Positions 50,248 to 59,912 of a stretch of 64,000 nt of DNA are shown here, piece by piece (within the stretch, counting starts at the first letter, position 1; the number at the start of each line of letters is the position of its first letter). This DNA comes from Bacillus safensis (lineage in GTDB: Bacteria > Bacillota > Bacilli > Bacillales > Bacillaceae): assembly GCA_030159235.1 (NCBI GenBank), contig BSBG01000005.1, positions 269,383-333,382 of the forward strand, written 5' to 3'. The notes beneath the pieces were generated by a model. The model saw nothing but the letters and a program-made list of their open reading frames with translations. It ran no database searches and was not told the origin of the DNA. A program made the position numbers and the translations under genes.

Positions 50248-53200
50248 ATGACTTATAATCAACTACCACAACGACAAGGTCTCTACCGTCCTGAATTTGA
50301 ACATGATGCATGTGGAATCGGACTGTACGCCCATTTAAAAGGGGAGGCGACACATAGCATCGTCAAAAAGGGATTACAAATGCTGTGCCAGCTTGATCAC
50401 CGCGGCGGGCAAGGCAGTGATCCGTATACAGGTGATGGTGCCGGCTTAATGGTACAACTGCCAGACGCCTTCTTTAGAAAGAACTGCAAAGAATTTGCAC
50501 TTCCTGAAAAGGGCCGTTACGGGGTAGGAATGGTCTTTTTTTCAAAAGATGATGACGAAAAAACGCGTCAAGCCAACGAACAGAAAATTAACGGATTCAT
50601 TAAACAAGAAGGTCAAACATTAATTGGCTGGAGAACGGTTCCTGTCGATGCTGGGAAAATTGGTACTGTCGCAGCGAAAAGCTGTCCGGTTGTAAGGCAG
50701 GTCTTTATCGGAGCAAACGACAACGTTACCGATCGTTTGTCATTTGAAAGAAAATTATATGTCATTCGTAAGCAGGCTGAGAACTGGGGAACAGCAGAGG
50801 GAAAACAATTTTACTTTGTCAGCCTATCGAGTCAAACCATTGTATACAAGGGCCTTTTAACATCAGATCAAGTCGATGCTTTTTATCTTGATCTACAGGA
50901 TGAAACATTTGTTTCTGCATTTTCACTTGTTCATTCAAGATTTAGTACAAATACATTCCCTACATGGGAAAGAGCCCATCCAAACCGTTACTTAATTCAC
51001 AACGGAGAAATCAACACATTAAGAGGAAACATCAATTGGATGAGAGCAAGAGAACAACAATTCGTATCTGAAGCTTTCGGAGACGATTTAGACAAGATTT
51101 TGCCAGTGCTGAATGCAGACGGAAGTGATTCATCCATTTTAGACAATGCCTTCGAATTCTTTGTGCTTGCAGGCCGAACACCTGCTCATACAGCCATGAT
51201 GCTGATTCCTGAGCCTTGGACGGAAAACACACACATGTCGAAAGAGAAACGGGCATTTTATGAATACCATAGTTCTCTCATGGAGCCGTGGGATGGACCA
51301 ACAGCCATTTCCTTTACGGACGGTAAACAAATCGGGGCCATCTTAGACCGAAACGGATTAAGACCAGCAAGATATTATGTCACAAATGATGATCATATCA
51401 TTTTCTCTTCTGAGGTCGGCGTGATCGACACGAATGAAGAAGATGTGAAGTATAAAGATCGTCTTGAGCCTGGCAAAATGCTGCTAATTGATTTAGAGGA
51501 AGGGCGCATTATTTCTGATGAAGAAGTGAAATCGACCATTGCGGGTGAACTTCCTTATCAAAAATGGCTTGATGAAGAAATGGTCCACGTCAATCGCTCG
51601 GAAGAAAATTCAGAAAATTCTAGTATAATTGGTGATTTAGTGACTCGTCAGCGTGCGTTCCATTATACGTACGAGGACATTCAAAAGTATTTAATTCCTT
51701 TACTGGAGGAAGGCAAGGACCCAATCGGTTCAATGGGAAGTGACACACCGCTTGCTGTGTTATCAGATCGTGCGCAGTCTCTGTTTTCTTATTTCAAGCA
51801 GTTGTTCGCACAAGTCACGAATCCGCCAATTGATGCTATTCGTGAACAGCTCGTCACATCAACCATGACTTGGTTAGGTGCTGAAGGAGATATTTTACAC
51901 CCAAATGAATATTCATGCCGAAGAATTAAACTTTATACACCGGTTTTAACAAGCGGGCAATTTAACGGTTTGAAAACGATTGTTCACAATGCCTTTAAGA
52001 GCAAAACAATTCATACACTTTTCACTGATGATTTAAAGCGCGGGCTGGATGCGATGTTCGAAGAGGCGGAAAAAGCGATTCGAGAAGGTGTGTCTTTATT
52101 AATCCTTTCAGATCGTGAAATGACAGAACAAAAGGTGCCAATTCCACCACTTCTTGCGCTAAGTGCACTTCATCAGCACCTTGTGCATCAAGGTTTACGT
52201 ACAAAGGTCAGTCTGATCGTTGAATCTGGAGAGGTCAGAGAGGTCCACCATTTTGCCGCACTGATTGGCTACGGGGCAGATGCGATCCACCCTTACCTTG
52301 TCTATGAAACGTACAAACAGTTGATTGCAGACGAAGCGATTTCTATCAGCTTTGATGAAGCTGTCACAAAGTTTGGTAAAAGCGTGACAGAAGGTGTCGT
52401 CAAAGTCATGTCTAAAGTGGGTATTTCCACTGTGCAAAGTTATAGAGGGGCGCAAATCTTTGAAGCGGTCGGGATTAGTGAAGACGTCATTCAAGCGTAT
52501 TTCACAGGAACAGCTTCTCAGCTTGGCGGAATTGATCTTGACACCATCGCTAGTGAGACAAAACTGCGTCATGAAGCAGGATATCAAGCAGCCACTGATC
52601 AAACACTTGAATCTGGAAGTGAATTCCAATGGAGGAAAAATGGAGAGCACCATGCCTTTAACCCAAAAACGATCCATACGCTCCAGTGGGCATGCCGCAA
52701 TGAAGATTACGATCTATTTAAACAATATACAAAGGCAGCGGACGAAGAAAGAATCGGCTTCCTCAGAAATTTGTTTGCTTTTCAGCCAAAACAAAAGCCG
52801 GTTCGTTTGGAAGAGGTTGAATCTGCTGAATCCATCGTGCGCCGCTTTAAGACAGGTGCTATGTCATTTGGATCTTTAAGTAAAGAAGCGCATGAAGCAC
52901 TTGCGATTGCGATGAACCGAATTGGCGGTAAAAGTAACAGCGGAGAAGGCGGGGAAGATCCTGCACGCTTTACAGTAGATGAACACGGTGATGACCGTAG
53001 AAGTGCGATTAAACAAATCGCTTCTGGCCGATTTGGTGTGAAGAGTCATTACTTAGTGAATGCAGATGAACTGCAAATTAAAATGGCGCAAGGGGCAAAG
53101 CCGGGAGAAGGCGGACAGCTGCCAGGAAATAAAGTCTATCCTTGGGTTGCCGATGTACGTGGTTCTACACCAGGTGTCGGATTGATTTCTCCACCGCCGC

Positions 53201-54819
53201 ATCATGATATTTATTCCATCGAGGATTTGGCTCAGCTGATCCATGATTTGAAGAACGCGAACCGTGATGCCCGCATCAGTGTCAAGCTTGTGTCTAAAGC
53301 CGGCGTTGGCACCATTGCAGCAGGTGTAGCAAAAGGGACTGCGGATGTCATTGTCATCAGCGGCTATGACGGCGGCACAGGGGCTTCGCCGAAAACGAGT
53401 ATTAAACATACTGGACTTCCTTGGGAGCTCGGATTGGCAGAGGCGCATCAAACCCTTGTGTTAAACGGTCTTCGTGAGAGAGTTGTTCTTGAAACAGACG
53501 GAAAGTTAATGACTGGCCGCGACGTTGTCATGGCTGCGATTTTAGGAGCAGAAGAGTACGGCTTTGCGACAGCTCCACTTGTCGTATTAGGCTGCGTGAT
53601 GATGAGAGCATGTCATCTAGATACTTGCCCAGTCGGTGTTGCTACACAAAATCCAGAGCTTCGCAAAAAATTCATGGGCAACCCTGATCACATTGTGAAC
53701 TTCATGATGTTTATTGCAGAGGAAGTAAGAGAAATCTTAGCAGAGCTCGGCTTTACATCAATGGATGAATTAATCGGGCGCACGGACGTTCTTGAAGTCA
53801 GTGAACGAGCAAAAGCTCACTGGAAAGCAGGCCAGCTAAACCTTGAAACACTGCTTTATCAGCCAGAAGGTGCACGCACATTTAGAACACCGCAAAATCA
53901 TAAAATTGATGAATCGCTGGATTTGAATGAAATCCTTCCTTATGTGCAAGAAGCGCTGAATCATCAAACACCGGTTGATCTATCATTGAACATTCGCAAT
54001 GTCAACCGTGTGGCCGGAACCATTACTGGCAGTGAAGTGTCTAAGCGCTACGGGGAAGAAGGCTTGCCAGAGGATACCATCACACTAAGGTTCACTGGTT
54101 CAGCTGGACAAAGCTTCGGTGCATTTGTGCCAAAGGGTATGACTCTCTATTTAACAGGTGATTCAAATGACTATATCGGCAAAGGACTCTCAGGAGGAAA
54201 AATTGCTGTTAAAACATCTGATCACTTTGTGCAAAATGGACATGAAAACGTCATTGTCGGAAACGTCGCATTTTACGGTGCAACTAGCGGAAAAGCCTAT
54301 ATTAACGGGCGGGCTGGCGAGCGTTTTGCGGTTCGTAATTCAGGGGTACATGTGGTTGTTGAAGGAATCGGTGATCACGGCTGTGAATACATGACTGGCG
54401 GACGTGTCGTCATTTTAGGAGACGTAGGGAAAAACTTTGGCGCAGGTATGTCTGGCGGGGTTGCTTACATCCATACATCGGATGCAAAGCAGTTCAAAAG
54501 AATGTGCAATATGGAAATGATCATGTTTGAAAAGCTCACAGATCATGAAGAAGAACAAGAAGTGAAGCAGATGATCAAAGAGCATCTTGATTATACAAAC
54601 AGCTCAAAAGCATCAGCACTTCTCGAAAACTGGGAGCAAGAAAAGGATCAATTTATCAAAGTCATTCCGAGAAATTACAAAATGATGCTTCAAAGCATTG
54701 AAGAACAAAAACAAGCGGGCCTTAGTCATGAAGAAGCGGTGATGTTCGCCTTCGAAGCAAACACAAAACCGAAAAATCAGGAAACGGCAAACGGGCAAAA
54801 AGCAGCCCTCGCTCATTAA
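50248..54819 (+). CDS. gltA: Glutamate synthase large subunit
   Basis: GltA makes two glutamates from glutamine and 2-oxoglutarate. ATG at 50248 is selected (GGGGGAGAG upstream; 1523 residues); the frame extends back to a GTG without a good site. The first 21 residues are a propeptide ending before the nucleophile Cys22 (DACGIGLYAHLKGE) of the glutamine amidotransferase domain (to about 430). The central domain is followed by the FMN/synthase domain with the cluster motif CVMMRACHLDTCPVGVATQ, and a C-terminal GXGXG beta-helix (about 1260-1480). It forms an operon with gltB and is divergent from its activator gltC. Confidence 0.97.
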   Translation: MTYNQLPQRQGLYRPEFEHDACGIGLYAHLKGEATHSIVKKGLQMLCQLDHRGGQGSDPYTGDGAGLMVQLPDAFFRKNCKEFALPEKGRYGVGMVFFSKDDDEKTRQANEQKINGFIKQEGQTLIGWRTVPVDAGKIGTVAAKSCPVVRQVFIGANDNVTDRLSFERKLYVIRKQAENWGTAEGKQFYFVSLSSQTIVYKGLLTSDQVDAFYLDLQDETFVSAFSLVHSRFSTNTFPTWERAHPNRYLIHNGEINTLRGNINWMRAREQQFVSEAFGDDLDKILPVLNADGSDSSILDNAFEFFVLAGRTPAHTAMMLIPEPWTENTHMSKEKRAFYEYHSSLMEPWDGPTAISFTDGKQIGAILDRNGLRPARYYVTNDDHIIFSSEVGVIDTNEEDVKYKDRLEPGKMLLIDLEEGRIISDEEVKSTIAGELPYQKWLDEEMVHVNRSEENSENSSIIGDLVTRQRAFHYTYEDIQKYLIPLLEEGKDPIGSMGSDTPLAVLSDRAQSLFSYFKQLFAQVTNPPIDAIREQLVTSTMTWLGAEGDILHPNEYSCRRIKLYTPVLTSGQFNGLKTIVHNAFKSKTIHTLFTDDLKRGLDAMFEEAEKAIREGVSLLILSDREMTEQKVPIPPLLALSALHQHLVHQGLRTKVSLIVESGEVREVHHFAALIGYGADAIHPYLVYETYKQLIADEAISISFDEAVTKFGKSVTEGVVKVMSKVGISTVQSYRGAQIFEAVGISEDVIQAYFTGTASQLGGIDLDTIASETKLRHEAGYQAATDQTLESGSEFQWRKNGEHHAFNPKTIHTLQWACRNEDYDLFKQYTKAADEERIGFLRNLFAFQPKQKPVRLEEVESAESIVRRFKTGAMSFGSLSKEAHEALAIAMNRIGGKSNSGEGGEDPARFTVDEHGDDRRSAIKQIASGRFGVKSHYLVNADELQIKMAQGAKPGEGGQLPGNKVYPWVADVRGSTPGVGLISPPPHHDIYSIEDLAQLIHDLKNANRDARISVKLVSKAGVGTIAAGVAKGTADVIVISGYDGGTGASPKTSIKHTGLPWELGLAEAHQTLVLNGLRERVVLETDGKLMTGRDVVMAAILGAEEYGFATAPLVVLGCVMMRACHLDTCPVGVATQNPELRKKFMGNPDHIVNFMMFIAEEVREILAELGFTSMDELIGRTDVLEVSERAKAHWKAGQLNLETLLYQPEGARTFRTPQNHKIDESLDLNEILPYVQEALNHQTPVDLSLNIRNVNRVAGTITGSEVSKRYGEEGLPEDTITLRFTGSAGQSFGAFVPKGMTLYLTGDSNDYIGKGLSGGKIAVKTSDHFVQNGHENVIVGNVAFYGATSGKAYINGRAGERFAVRNSGVHVVVEGIGDHGCEYMTGGRVVILGDVGKNFGAGMSGGVAYIHTSDAKQFKRMCNMEMIMFEKLTDHEEEQEVKQMIKEHLDYTNSSKASALLENWEQEKDQFIKVIPRNYKMMLQSIEEQKQAGLSHEEAVMFAFEANTKPKNQETANGQKAALAH

Positions 54820-54835
54820 GAAAGGGGAGAGGACA

Positions 54836-56320
54836 ATGGGCAAAGCAACAGGTTTTATGGAATATAAAAGAGAAAAGCCAAATGAACGTGACCCTCTCAC
54901 TCGTCAAAATGACTGGAAAGAATATTCAGCTCCTTATACAGATGACGTATTGAAGAAGCAGGGCGCTAGATGTATGGATTGCGGAACACCGTTTTGTCAA
55001 ATCGGGATGGAGATCAGGGGCGGCGTATCTGGCTGCCCGATCTATAATTTAATTCCAGAGTGGAATGACCTTGTCTATCGCGGGAGATGGAAAGAAGCAC
55101 TTGAAAGATTGCAAAAAACAAACAATTTCCCTGAATTTACTGGGAGAGTTTGTCCAGCACCATGCGAAGGTTCCTGTACAGTTGCCATCAACGATCCAGC
55201 TGTTTCGATTAAAAATATCGAACGCACGATCATAGATAAAGGCTTTGAAAATGGTTGGATCACGCCAAGAATCCCTTCAAGTCGTACTGGGAAGAAAATT
55301 GCCATTGTTGGCTCAGGACCAGCAGGACTTGCAAGTGCTGATCAATTAAACCAAGCAGGACACGCCGTGACAGTGTTCGAGCGTTCTGACCGACTTGGCG
55401 GACTACTGACATACGGCATTCCGAATATGAAGCTGGACAAAGAAGTGGTTGAGCGAAGAGTCAAATTGCTAAGACAAGAAGGCATTGACTTTGTGACGAA
55501 CACAGAGATCGGTGTGGACATCACTGCCGATGAGCTGAAAGAGCAGTTTGATGCGGTTATCCTGTGTACAGGTGCACAAAAGCAGCGTGATCTGTTAATT
55601 GAAGGCCGGGAAGCAAAAGGAATTCACCTTGCGATGGATTATTTAACCCTCGCAACGAAAAGCATGCTGGATTCAGAATTTAAAGACAAAAACTTCATTG
55701 ATGCAAAAGGAAAAGACGTGATTGTGATTGGCGGAGGAGATACAGGTGCGGACTGCGTCGCTACTGCACTTCGTCAAAAAGCAAAAAGTGTTGTTCAATT
55801 CGGGAAGCATCCAAAGCTTCCGGATACACGTGTAGGGGATAACATGTGGCCAGAACAGCCTTATGTCTTCTCGTTGGATTATGCTTATGAAGAAGCACAA
55901 GCAAAATTCGGAGCAGATCCGCGTCAATATTCGATTCAAACCACAAAAATTGTGGCAGATAAAAATGGGAAATTAAAAGAGCTTCATACCATTCAAATGG
56001 AAAAGGTGAAAAACGAACAAGGGAAGTTTGAATTTCATGAAATTCCAGGGACAGAGAAGGTATGGCCAGCTCAGCTAGTCTTTATTGCAATTGGTTTTGA
56101 GGGAACTGAACAGCCGCTTGTGAAACACTTTGGCGTGGACAGCAAAAACAATCGCATTGACGCAAAATATGGGGAATATACAACAAATGTAGAAGGCGTA
56201 TTTGCAGCGGGAGATGCAAGACGCGGGCAAAGCTTGATTGTCTGGGCTATTAATGAAGGCAGACAAGTGGCGCACGAGGTAGACCGTTATTTAATGGGGA
56301 GTTCGGTTCTGCCAAAATAG
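54836..56320 (+). CDS. gltB: Glutamate synthase small subunit
   Basis: GltB takes electrons from NADPH through FAD and passes them to GltA. The 494-residue protein has N-terminal cysteine clusters for two 4Fe-4S centres ([10 protein letters not shown] at 46-55, [22 protein letters not shown]), an FAD Rossmann loop ([15 protein letters not shown]), an NADPH loop ([18 protein letters not shown]), and the closing [19 protein letters not shown]. It starts 16 bases after gltA with an AAGGGGAGAGG site. Length matches B. subtilis (493). Confidence 0.97.
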   Translation: MGKATGFMEYKREKPNERDPLTRQNDWKEYSAPYTDDVLKKQGARCMDCGTPFCQIGMEIRGGVSGCPIYNLIPEWNDLVYRGRWKEALERLQKTNNFPEFTGRVCPAPCEGSCTVAINDPAVSIKNIERTIIDKGFENGWITPRIPSSRTGKKIAIVGSGPAGLASADQLNQAGHAVTVFERSDRLGGLLTYGIPNMKLDKEVVERRVKLLRQEGIDFVTNTEIGVDITADELKEQFDAVILCTGAQKQRDLLIEGREAKGIHLAMDYLTLATKSMLDSEFKDKNFIDAKGKDVIVIGGGDTGADCVATALRQKAKSVVQFGKHPKLPDTRVGDNMWPEQPYVFSLDYAYEEAQAKFGADPRQYSIQTTKIVADKNGKLKELHTIQMEKVKNEQGKFEFHEIPGTEKVWPAQLVFIAIGFEGTEQPLVKHFGVDSKNNRIDAKYGEYTTNVEGVFAAGDARRGQSLIVWAINEGRQVAHEVDRYLMGSSVLPK

Positions 56321-56348
56321 GTCAAACAAAGGGTGTTACAATATATAG

Positions 56349-56385
56349 AAAAGCCATGACCACACTTTGGTCATGGCTTTTTATG
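56349..56385 (+). terminator. Terminator of gltAB
   Basis: AAAAGCCATGACC pairs perfectly with GGTCATGGCTTTT around a seven-base loop, followed by TATG. Confidence 0.9.
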
Positions 56386-56498
56386 TATTGAAGATAGAGA
56401 TGAAGAATGGATGCATTGGTTGAAAAGACGAAAACGTTTAGATCCTTCCTTTCATGTATATGCTGTATATAAATGCAGCAAGAAAGGAAGGAAGCTTT

Positions 56499-57200
56499 GT
56501 GCCGTACGTTAGTATTGTGACCGAACTCTTAATCGGATTTTTCGCTTTATTTTTAATTACAAAATTATTAGGGAAAACACAATTTGCACAGATCACACCG
56601 TTTGATTTTATTTCTGCACTGATTTTAGGCGAAATGGTCGGAAACGCTATTTTTGATCCAGAAGTCAGTATTCTGCACATTTTATTTGCTGTTGCGGTAT
56701 GGGGTGTTCTCATTTATACAGTTGAATGGCTCTCGCAGCACTTTAAATCCATTCGGGCTTTTTTAGAAGGAAGACCTACTCTTGTGATTGATCAGGGGAA
56801 GATTCGCTACAATCGCTTGAAGAAGAATATGCTTGATATCAATCAGCTGCAGACACTGATTCGAGCGAAAGGCCATTTTGCTTTGAATGAAATTGAATAC
56901 GCCATTTTGGAAACTGACGGATCGGTCAGCGTTCTTCCAAAAATGAAATACGCACCAGCTACCGCAGAAGATGTGAACGTGAAGGGAAAAGAAGTGAAAT
57001 TGCCTAGAACATTTATTATCGATGGCGAAATTTTAAAAAAAGATTTACAGGAAGCTGGTTTTGATGAATCCTGGCTGAGTGATCAATTAAAAAAGCAGCA
57101 CATTTCTTCCTATCGAGACGTTTTATTTTGTGAATGGATTGAAAATGAAGGAATTTATGCGATGCAGTATGAAAAATCTAAAAAAACATCCACAACATAA
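56499..57200 (+). CDS. DUF421 (YetF-family) membrane protein
   Basis: A 233-residue protein with three N-terminal transmembrane helices (VTELLIGFFALFLITKLLG, TPFDFISALILGEMVGNAIF, ILHILFAVAVWGVLIYTVEW) and a cytoplasmic domain (about 85-215) containing GRPTLVIDQGKIRYNRLKKNMLDINQLQTLIRAKGHFALNEIEYAILETDGSVSVL, diagnostic of DUF421/YetF. Bacillus has several paralogues (for example YetF, YdfR, YdfS, YkjA, YrbG) and I cannot choose between them. GTG at 56499 has AAAGGAAGGA upstream; the frame extends 15 codons further without a site. Role unknown; some members affect spore properties. Confidence 0.83.
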   Translation: MPYVSIVTELLIGFFALFLITKLLGKTQFAQITPFDFISALILGEMVGNAIFDPEVSILHILFAVAVWGVLIYTVEWLSQHFKSIRAFLEGRPTLVIDQGKIRYNRLKKNMLDINQLQTLIRAKGHFALNEIEYAILETDGSVSVLPKMKYAPATAEDVNVKGKEVKLPRTFIIDGEILKKDLQEAGFDESWLSDQLKKQHISSYRDVLFCEWIENEGIYAMQYEKSKKTSTT

Positions 57201-57218
57201 ATTCGTGGGTGTTTTTTT
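57182..57218 (+). terminator. Terminator of the DUF421 gene
   Basis: AACATCCAC (57185-57193) pairs with GTGGGTGTT (57205-57213), one G-T pair, and ends in seven T. It overlaps the stop codon region. Confidence 0.8.
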
Positions 57219-57254
57219 GCGTGTGTATGGAATAGGATCAAAAAGAATGTTTAA

Positions 57255-57268
57255 TGAAAACGTTCACA
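57255..57268 (+). promoter_or_regulatory. CcpA (cre) site before the pectin methylesterase gene
   Basis: TGAAAACGTTCACA fits the cre consensus TGWAANCGNTNWCA at every position. It lies 20 bases before the start codon, where bound CcpA would block transcription when glucose is present. Confidence 0.75.
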
Positions 57269-57288
57269 AAGCGAGGAGGAGATGTGTG

Positions 57289-58275
57289 ATGAAGTATAGA
57301 AACGTATGGATTGTCATCGTTTTGTTTTTATTTCTTTTTGATTCAGCTTCAATTCAAGCAGCAGAAGCCGGGCATCATAATCAAGCGAACCGTGTCCTTG
57401 TGGTTGATCAAAAGGGAAATGGCTCATACCGCACGGTTCAGTCGGCCATTGATGCCATTCCAACAAATAATCAACAACAGGTAACGATCTATATTAAAAA
57501 TGGTGTATATAAAGAAAAAATTCTGCTTCCGCAAAATAAACCGCATGTATCTTTTATCGGTGAAGATCAGCACAAAACGATTCTTACGTATGATGATACA
57601 AATGCAAGCACTGGCAGCACAACAAATAGCTCAAGCACAATGATCCGTGCGAACGACTTTTACGCAGAAAATATCACCTTTCAAAATACAGCCGGTAGGT
57701 ATGCTGGTCAGGCAGTTGCGCTGTACGTGTCTGGAGACCGGGCAGTGTTCAAGCAAATAAGGGTCTTAGGCTATCAAGATACACTTTATGCAACAGGCAC
57801 AGGGCGGCAATATTATGAAAACTGCTACATCGAGGGTACGGTCGATTTTATTTTTGGATCAGCCACAGCAGTGTTTAAAAGGGCTGAAATAAAAAGTCTT
57901 GGAAATGGGTATATTACTGCAGCATCTACTACAGAAGCACAAAGGTACGGCTACGTATTCATAGATTCTACGTTGAAAAAGGGAACGGCAGGTGCGCAAT
58001 CGGTTTATTTAGGACGTCCGTGGAGACCTTATTCAGCTGTGACATTCCTCCATACAAAAATGGATGACCATATAAAAGCAGAGGGATGGCATAACTGGGA
58101 TAACCGTGACAACGAAAGAACGGCCAGGTATAAAGAATTTGGATCGACAGGAGCAGGGAGCAGTCCAGCAAACCGCGTAAGATGGTCAACTATTTTAACC
58201 AATAACGAAGCAAGTCAGATCACGGTTCAAGCAGTTCTTGGCGGAGCCGATGGCTGGAATCCAGAAAAGAGGTAA
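57289..58275 (+). CDS. Secreted pectin methylesterase (CE8)
   Basis: The enzyme removes methyl groups from pectin. The 328-residue precursor has a Sec signal peptide of about 27 residues (MKYRNVWIVIVLFLFLF... IQAAEA) followed by the right-handed beta-helix of CE8. Active-site regions are GYQDTLYATGTGRQYY (aspartate), GTVDFIFGSATAVF (second aspartate) and YLGRPWRPYS (arginine). ATG at 57289 has GAGGAGGA eight bases upstream; the open frame continues far upstream but has no site. A perfect cre sequence precedes it, fitting a glucose-repressed plant-polymer gene. It stands alone, with no pectate lyase nearby. Confidence 0.92.
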   Translation: MKYRNVWIVIVLFLFLFDSASIQAAEAGHHNQANRVLVVDQKGNGSYRTVQSAIDAIPTNNQQQVTIYIKNGVYKEKILLPQNKPHVSFIGEDQHKTILTYDDTNASTGSTTNSSSTMIRANDFYAENITFQNTAGRYAGQAVALYVSGDRAVFKQIRVLGYQDTLYATGTGRQYYENCYIEGTVDFIFGSATAVFKRAEIKSLGNGYITAASTTEAQRYGYVFIDSTLKKGTAGAQSVYLGRPWRPYSAVTFLHTKMDDHIKAEGWHNWDNRDNERTARYKEFGSTGAGSSPANRVRWSTILTNNEASQITVQAVLGGADGWNPEKR

Positions 58276-58282
58276 AAGGCTT

Positions 58283-58315
58283 GTCAGTTTTCGTCAAAGA
58301 AAGCTGACTTTTCTG
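58283..58315 (+). terminator. Terminator of the pectin methylesterase gene
   Basis: GTCAGTTTTC (58283-58292) pairs with GAAAGCTGAC (58299-58308), one G-T pair, followed by TTTTCTGTTT. Confidence 0.75.
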
Positions 58316-58327
58316 TTTAAAAAACCT

Positions 58328-58356
58328 TTGAGAACAAACGTTCTTTTGTGTATAAT
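58328..58356 (+). promoter_or_regulatory. Sigma-A-like promoter of dacC
   Basis: TTGAGA (58328-58333), 17-bp spacer, TATAAT (58351-58356, perfect -10), 47 bases before the dacC start codon. Confidence 0.75.
58331..58344. promoter_or_regulatory. LexA (DinR)-like box within the dacC promoter
   Basis: AGAACAAACGTTCT matches the Bacillus SOS-box consensus CGAACRNRYGTTYC at 12 of 14 positions, with the GAAC-N4-GTTC core intact. It overlaps the -35 element and the spacer, a position at which LexA would exclude polymerase. Confidence 0.5.
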
Positions 58357-58402
58357 GAACATATTCTTCTAAAATTGGCTGCGACAAAAAAGGAGGGATT
58401 GC

Positions 58403-59887
58403 GTGAAGCGTATTACACAGCTCATGTTTTTACAAATATGTATCCTGTCGATTTTATTTCTCCCTTTTTCAGTGAAAGATGAACAACTCAAAGCTCATGA
58501 CGATTCACAGCAATGGATCACAGACATAGACGAACTCATACGAACAGCACCTGATTTAGAGGGCGCGATCTCTGGCATCAGCGTCCGCGATACTTCTGAC
58601 ACCTCTCTTCTTTATGAACATCAAGCCGATATTCGTCTTACTCCTGCTTCTAATATGAAACTGCTCACATCAGCCATCGCACTTGATATACTTGGAGAAA
58701 CACACACATTCCCTACAGACATCTGGATGGATGGTTCTATTCAAAAGAAAACGTTATATGGCAGCCTTTATCTTCGCGGCACTGGAGATCCGACTTTATT
58801 AGAGGAGGATTTTGCAGCACTTGCCAAACAAGTTAAAAAGGCCGGAATACATACCATTCGCGGACAGCTTGCGGCAGATGATACTTGGTATGATGACACA
58901 AGATACTCGATTGATTTGCCTTGGAGTGATGAGGATCAATATTATGGTGCACAAATTTCAGCTCTCACGGCTTCACCGAATCAAGATTATGATGCAGGAA
59001 CCGTGATTCTTGAAGTAAAACCAGGAAATAAAGCAGGACAGAAGGCCTCCTATGACATGATCCCGAAGACGGGTGTCGCTCAAGTCATCAATCAAGTGAA
59101 AACAGTACCAGAAGGCGGAAAAAAGAAAATCTCTTTTAAGCGCTCTCACAGAACCAACAAGATTACGTTGACTGGAACCATTCCGGTTAATGCAAGCTCA
59201 TCTAAACAATGGGTAGCTTTATGGGATCCGGCCGCATATGCTTTAGACTTAATGAAACGAGCGTTAAAGGCAGAAGGCATTCAAGTAAAAGGATCACTCA
59301 AAACAAAAAAAATTCCTAAAAAAGCCAAAAAAATGGCCTCCCATTCATCCATGCCTTTATCAGATCTGCTTGTTCCTATGATGAAACTCAGCAACAATAC
59401 CCATGCAGAAATTTTGCTGAAGGAAATAGGCAAAACAGTGAAGAACAAAGGGAACTTTGAAGCTGGTCTGGATGTCATGAATGAACGGCTTCCTGCGTTT
59501 GGCATTGATCCTTCGCTTGCAGTGCTGCGTGACGGATCGGGCATATCACCTATTAACCTTATCTCTGCCAACCAGCTCACTTTATTTTTGACAAATATTC
59601 AAAAGGAAAAATGGTTTAAAACCTATGAACATGCACTTCCTTTAGCAGGGGCAAGTGAGCGAATGGTGGGAGGGACGTTAAGGAACAGATTGAAAGAACC
59701 TGCTACACTAGAAAAAGTGCGCGCAAAAACAGGATCGTTAACAACGGTCAGCACTCTTTCTGGATATATTGAAACGCAGGGCGGAAAGACGCTCGCTTTT
59801 TCCATCTTATTAAATCATCTTGTTGATGACGAAAAAGGAAAAAAGATAGAAGACCGTATTGTCAGCATATTAGCTGATAATCTTTAG
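58403..59887 (+). CDS. dacC: D-alanyl-D-alanine carboxypeptidase/endopeptidase DacC (PBP4a)
   Basis: DacC is a class C low-molecular-weight penicillin-binding protein (peptidase S13) that trims peptidoglycan peptides. The 494-residue precursor has an N-terminal signal sequence (residues about 5-30). The three penicilloyl-serine motifs are S83-x-x-K86 (PASNMKLL), S330-N-N and K442-T-G. The long insert between the first two motifs is typical of PBP4a/DacB enzymes. The start is GTG with AAGGAGGG upstream. B. subtilis DacC (491 residues) is sigma-H dependent; here a sigma-A-like promoter with a LexA-like box is visible. Confidence 0.94.
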   Translation: MKRITQLMFLQICILSILFLPFSVKDEQLKAHDDSQQWITDIDELIRTAPDLEGAISGISVRDTSDTSLLYEHQADIRLTPASNMKLLTSAIALDILGETHTFPTDIWMDGSIQKKTLYGSLYLRGTGDPTLLEEDFAALAKQVKKAGIHTIRGQLAADDTWYDDTRYSIDLPWSDEDQYYGAQISALTASPNQDYDAGTVILEVKPGNKAGQKASYDMIPKTGVAQVINQVKTVPEGGKKKISFKRSHRTNKITLTGTIPVNASSSKQWVALWDPAAYALDLMKRALKAEGIQVKGSLKTKKIPKKAKKMASHSSMPLSDLLVPMMKLSNNTHAEILLKEIGKTVKNKGNFEAGLDVMNERLPAFGIDPSLAVLRDGSGISPINLISANQLTLFLTNIQKEKWFKTYEHALPLAGASERMVGGTLRNRLKEPATLEKVRAKTGSLTTVSTLSGYIETQGGKTLAFSILLNHLVDDEKGKKIEDRIVSILADNL

Positions 59888-59912
59888 ATTTAGACAGAGA
59901 AGGAGAACCATC

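Noticed and set aside
57130..57288. Upstream extension of the pectin methylesterase
   Set aside because: It overlaps the DUF421 gene and its terminator and would bury the signal peptide; a good ribosome site supports ATG at 57289.
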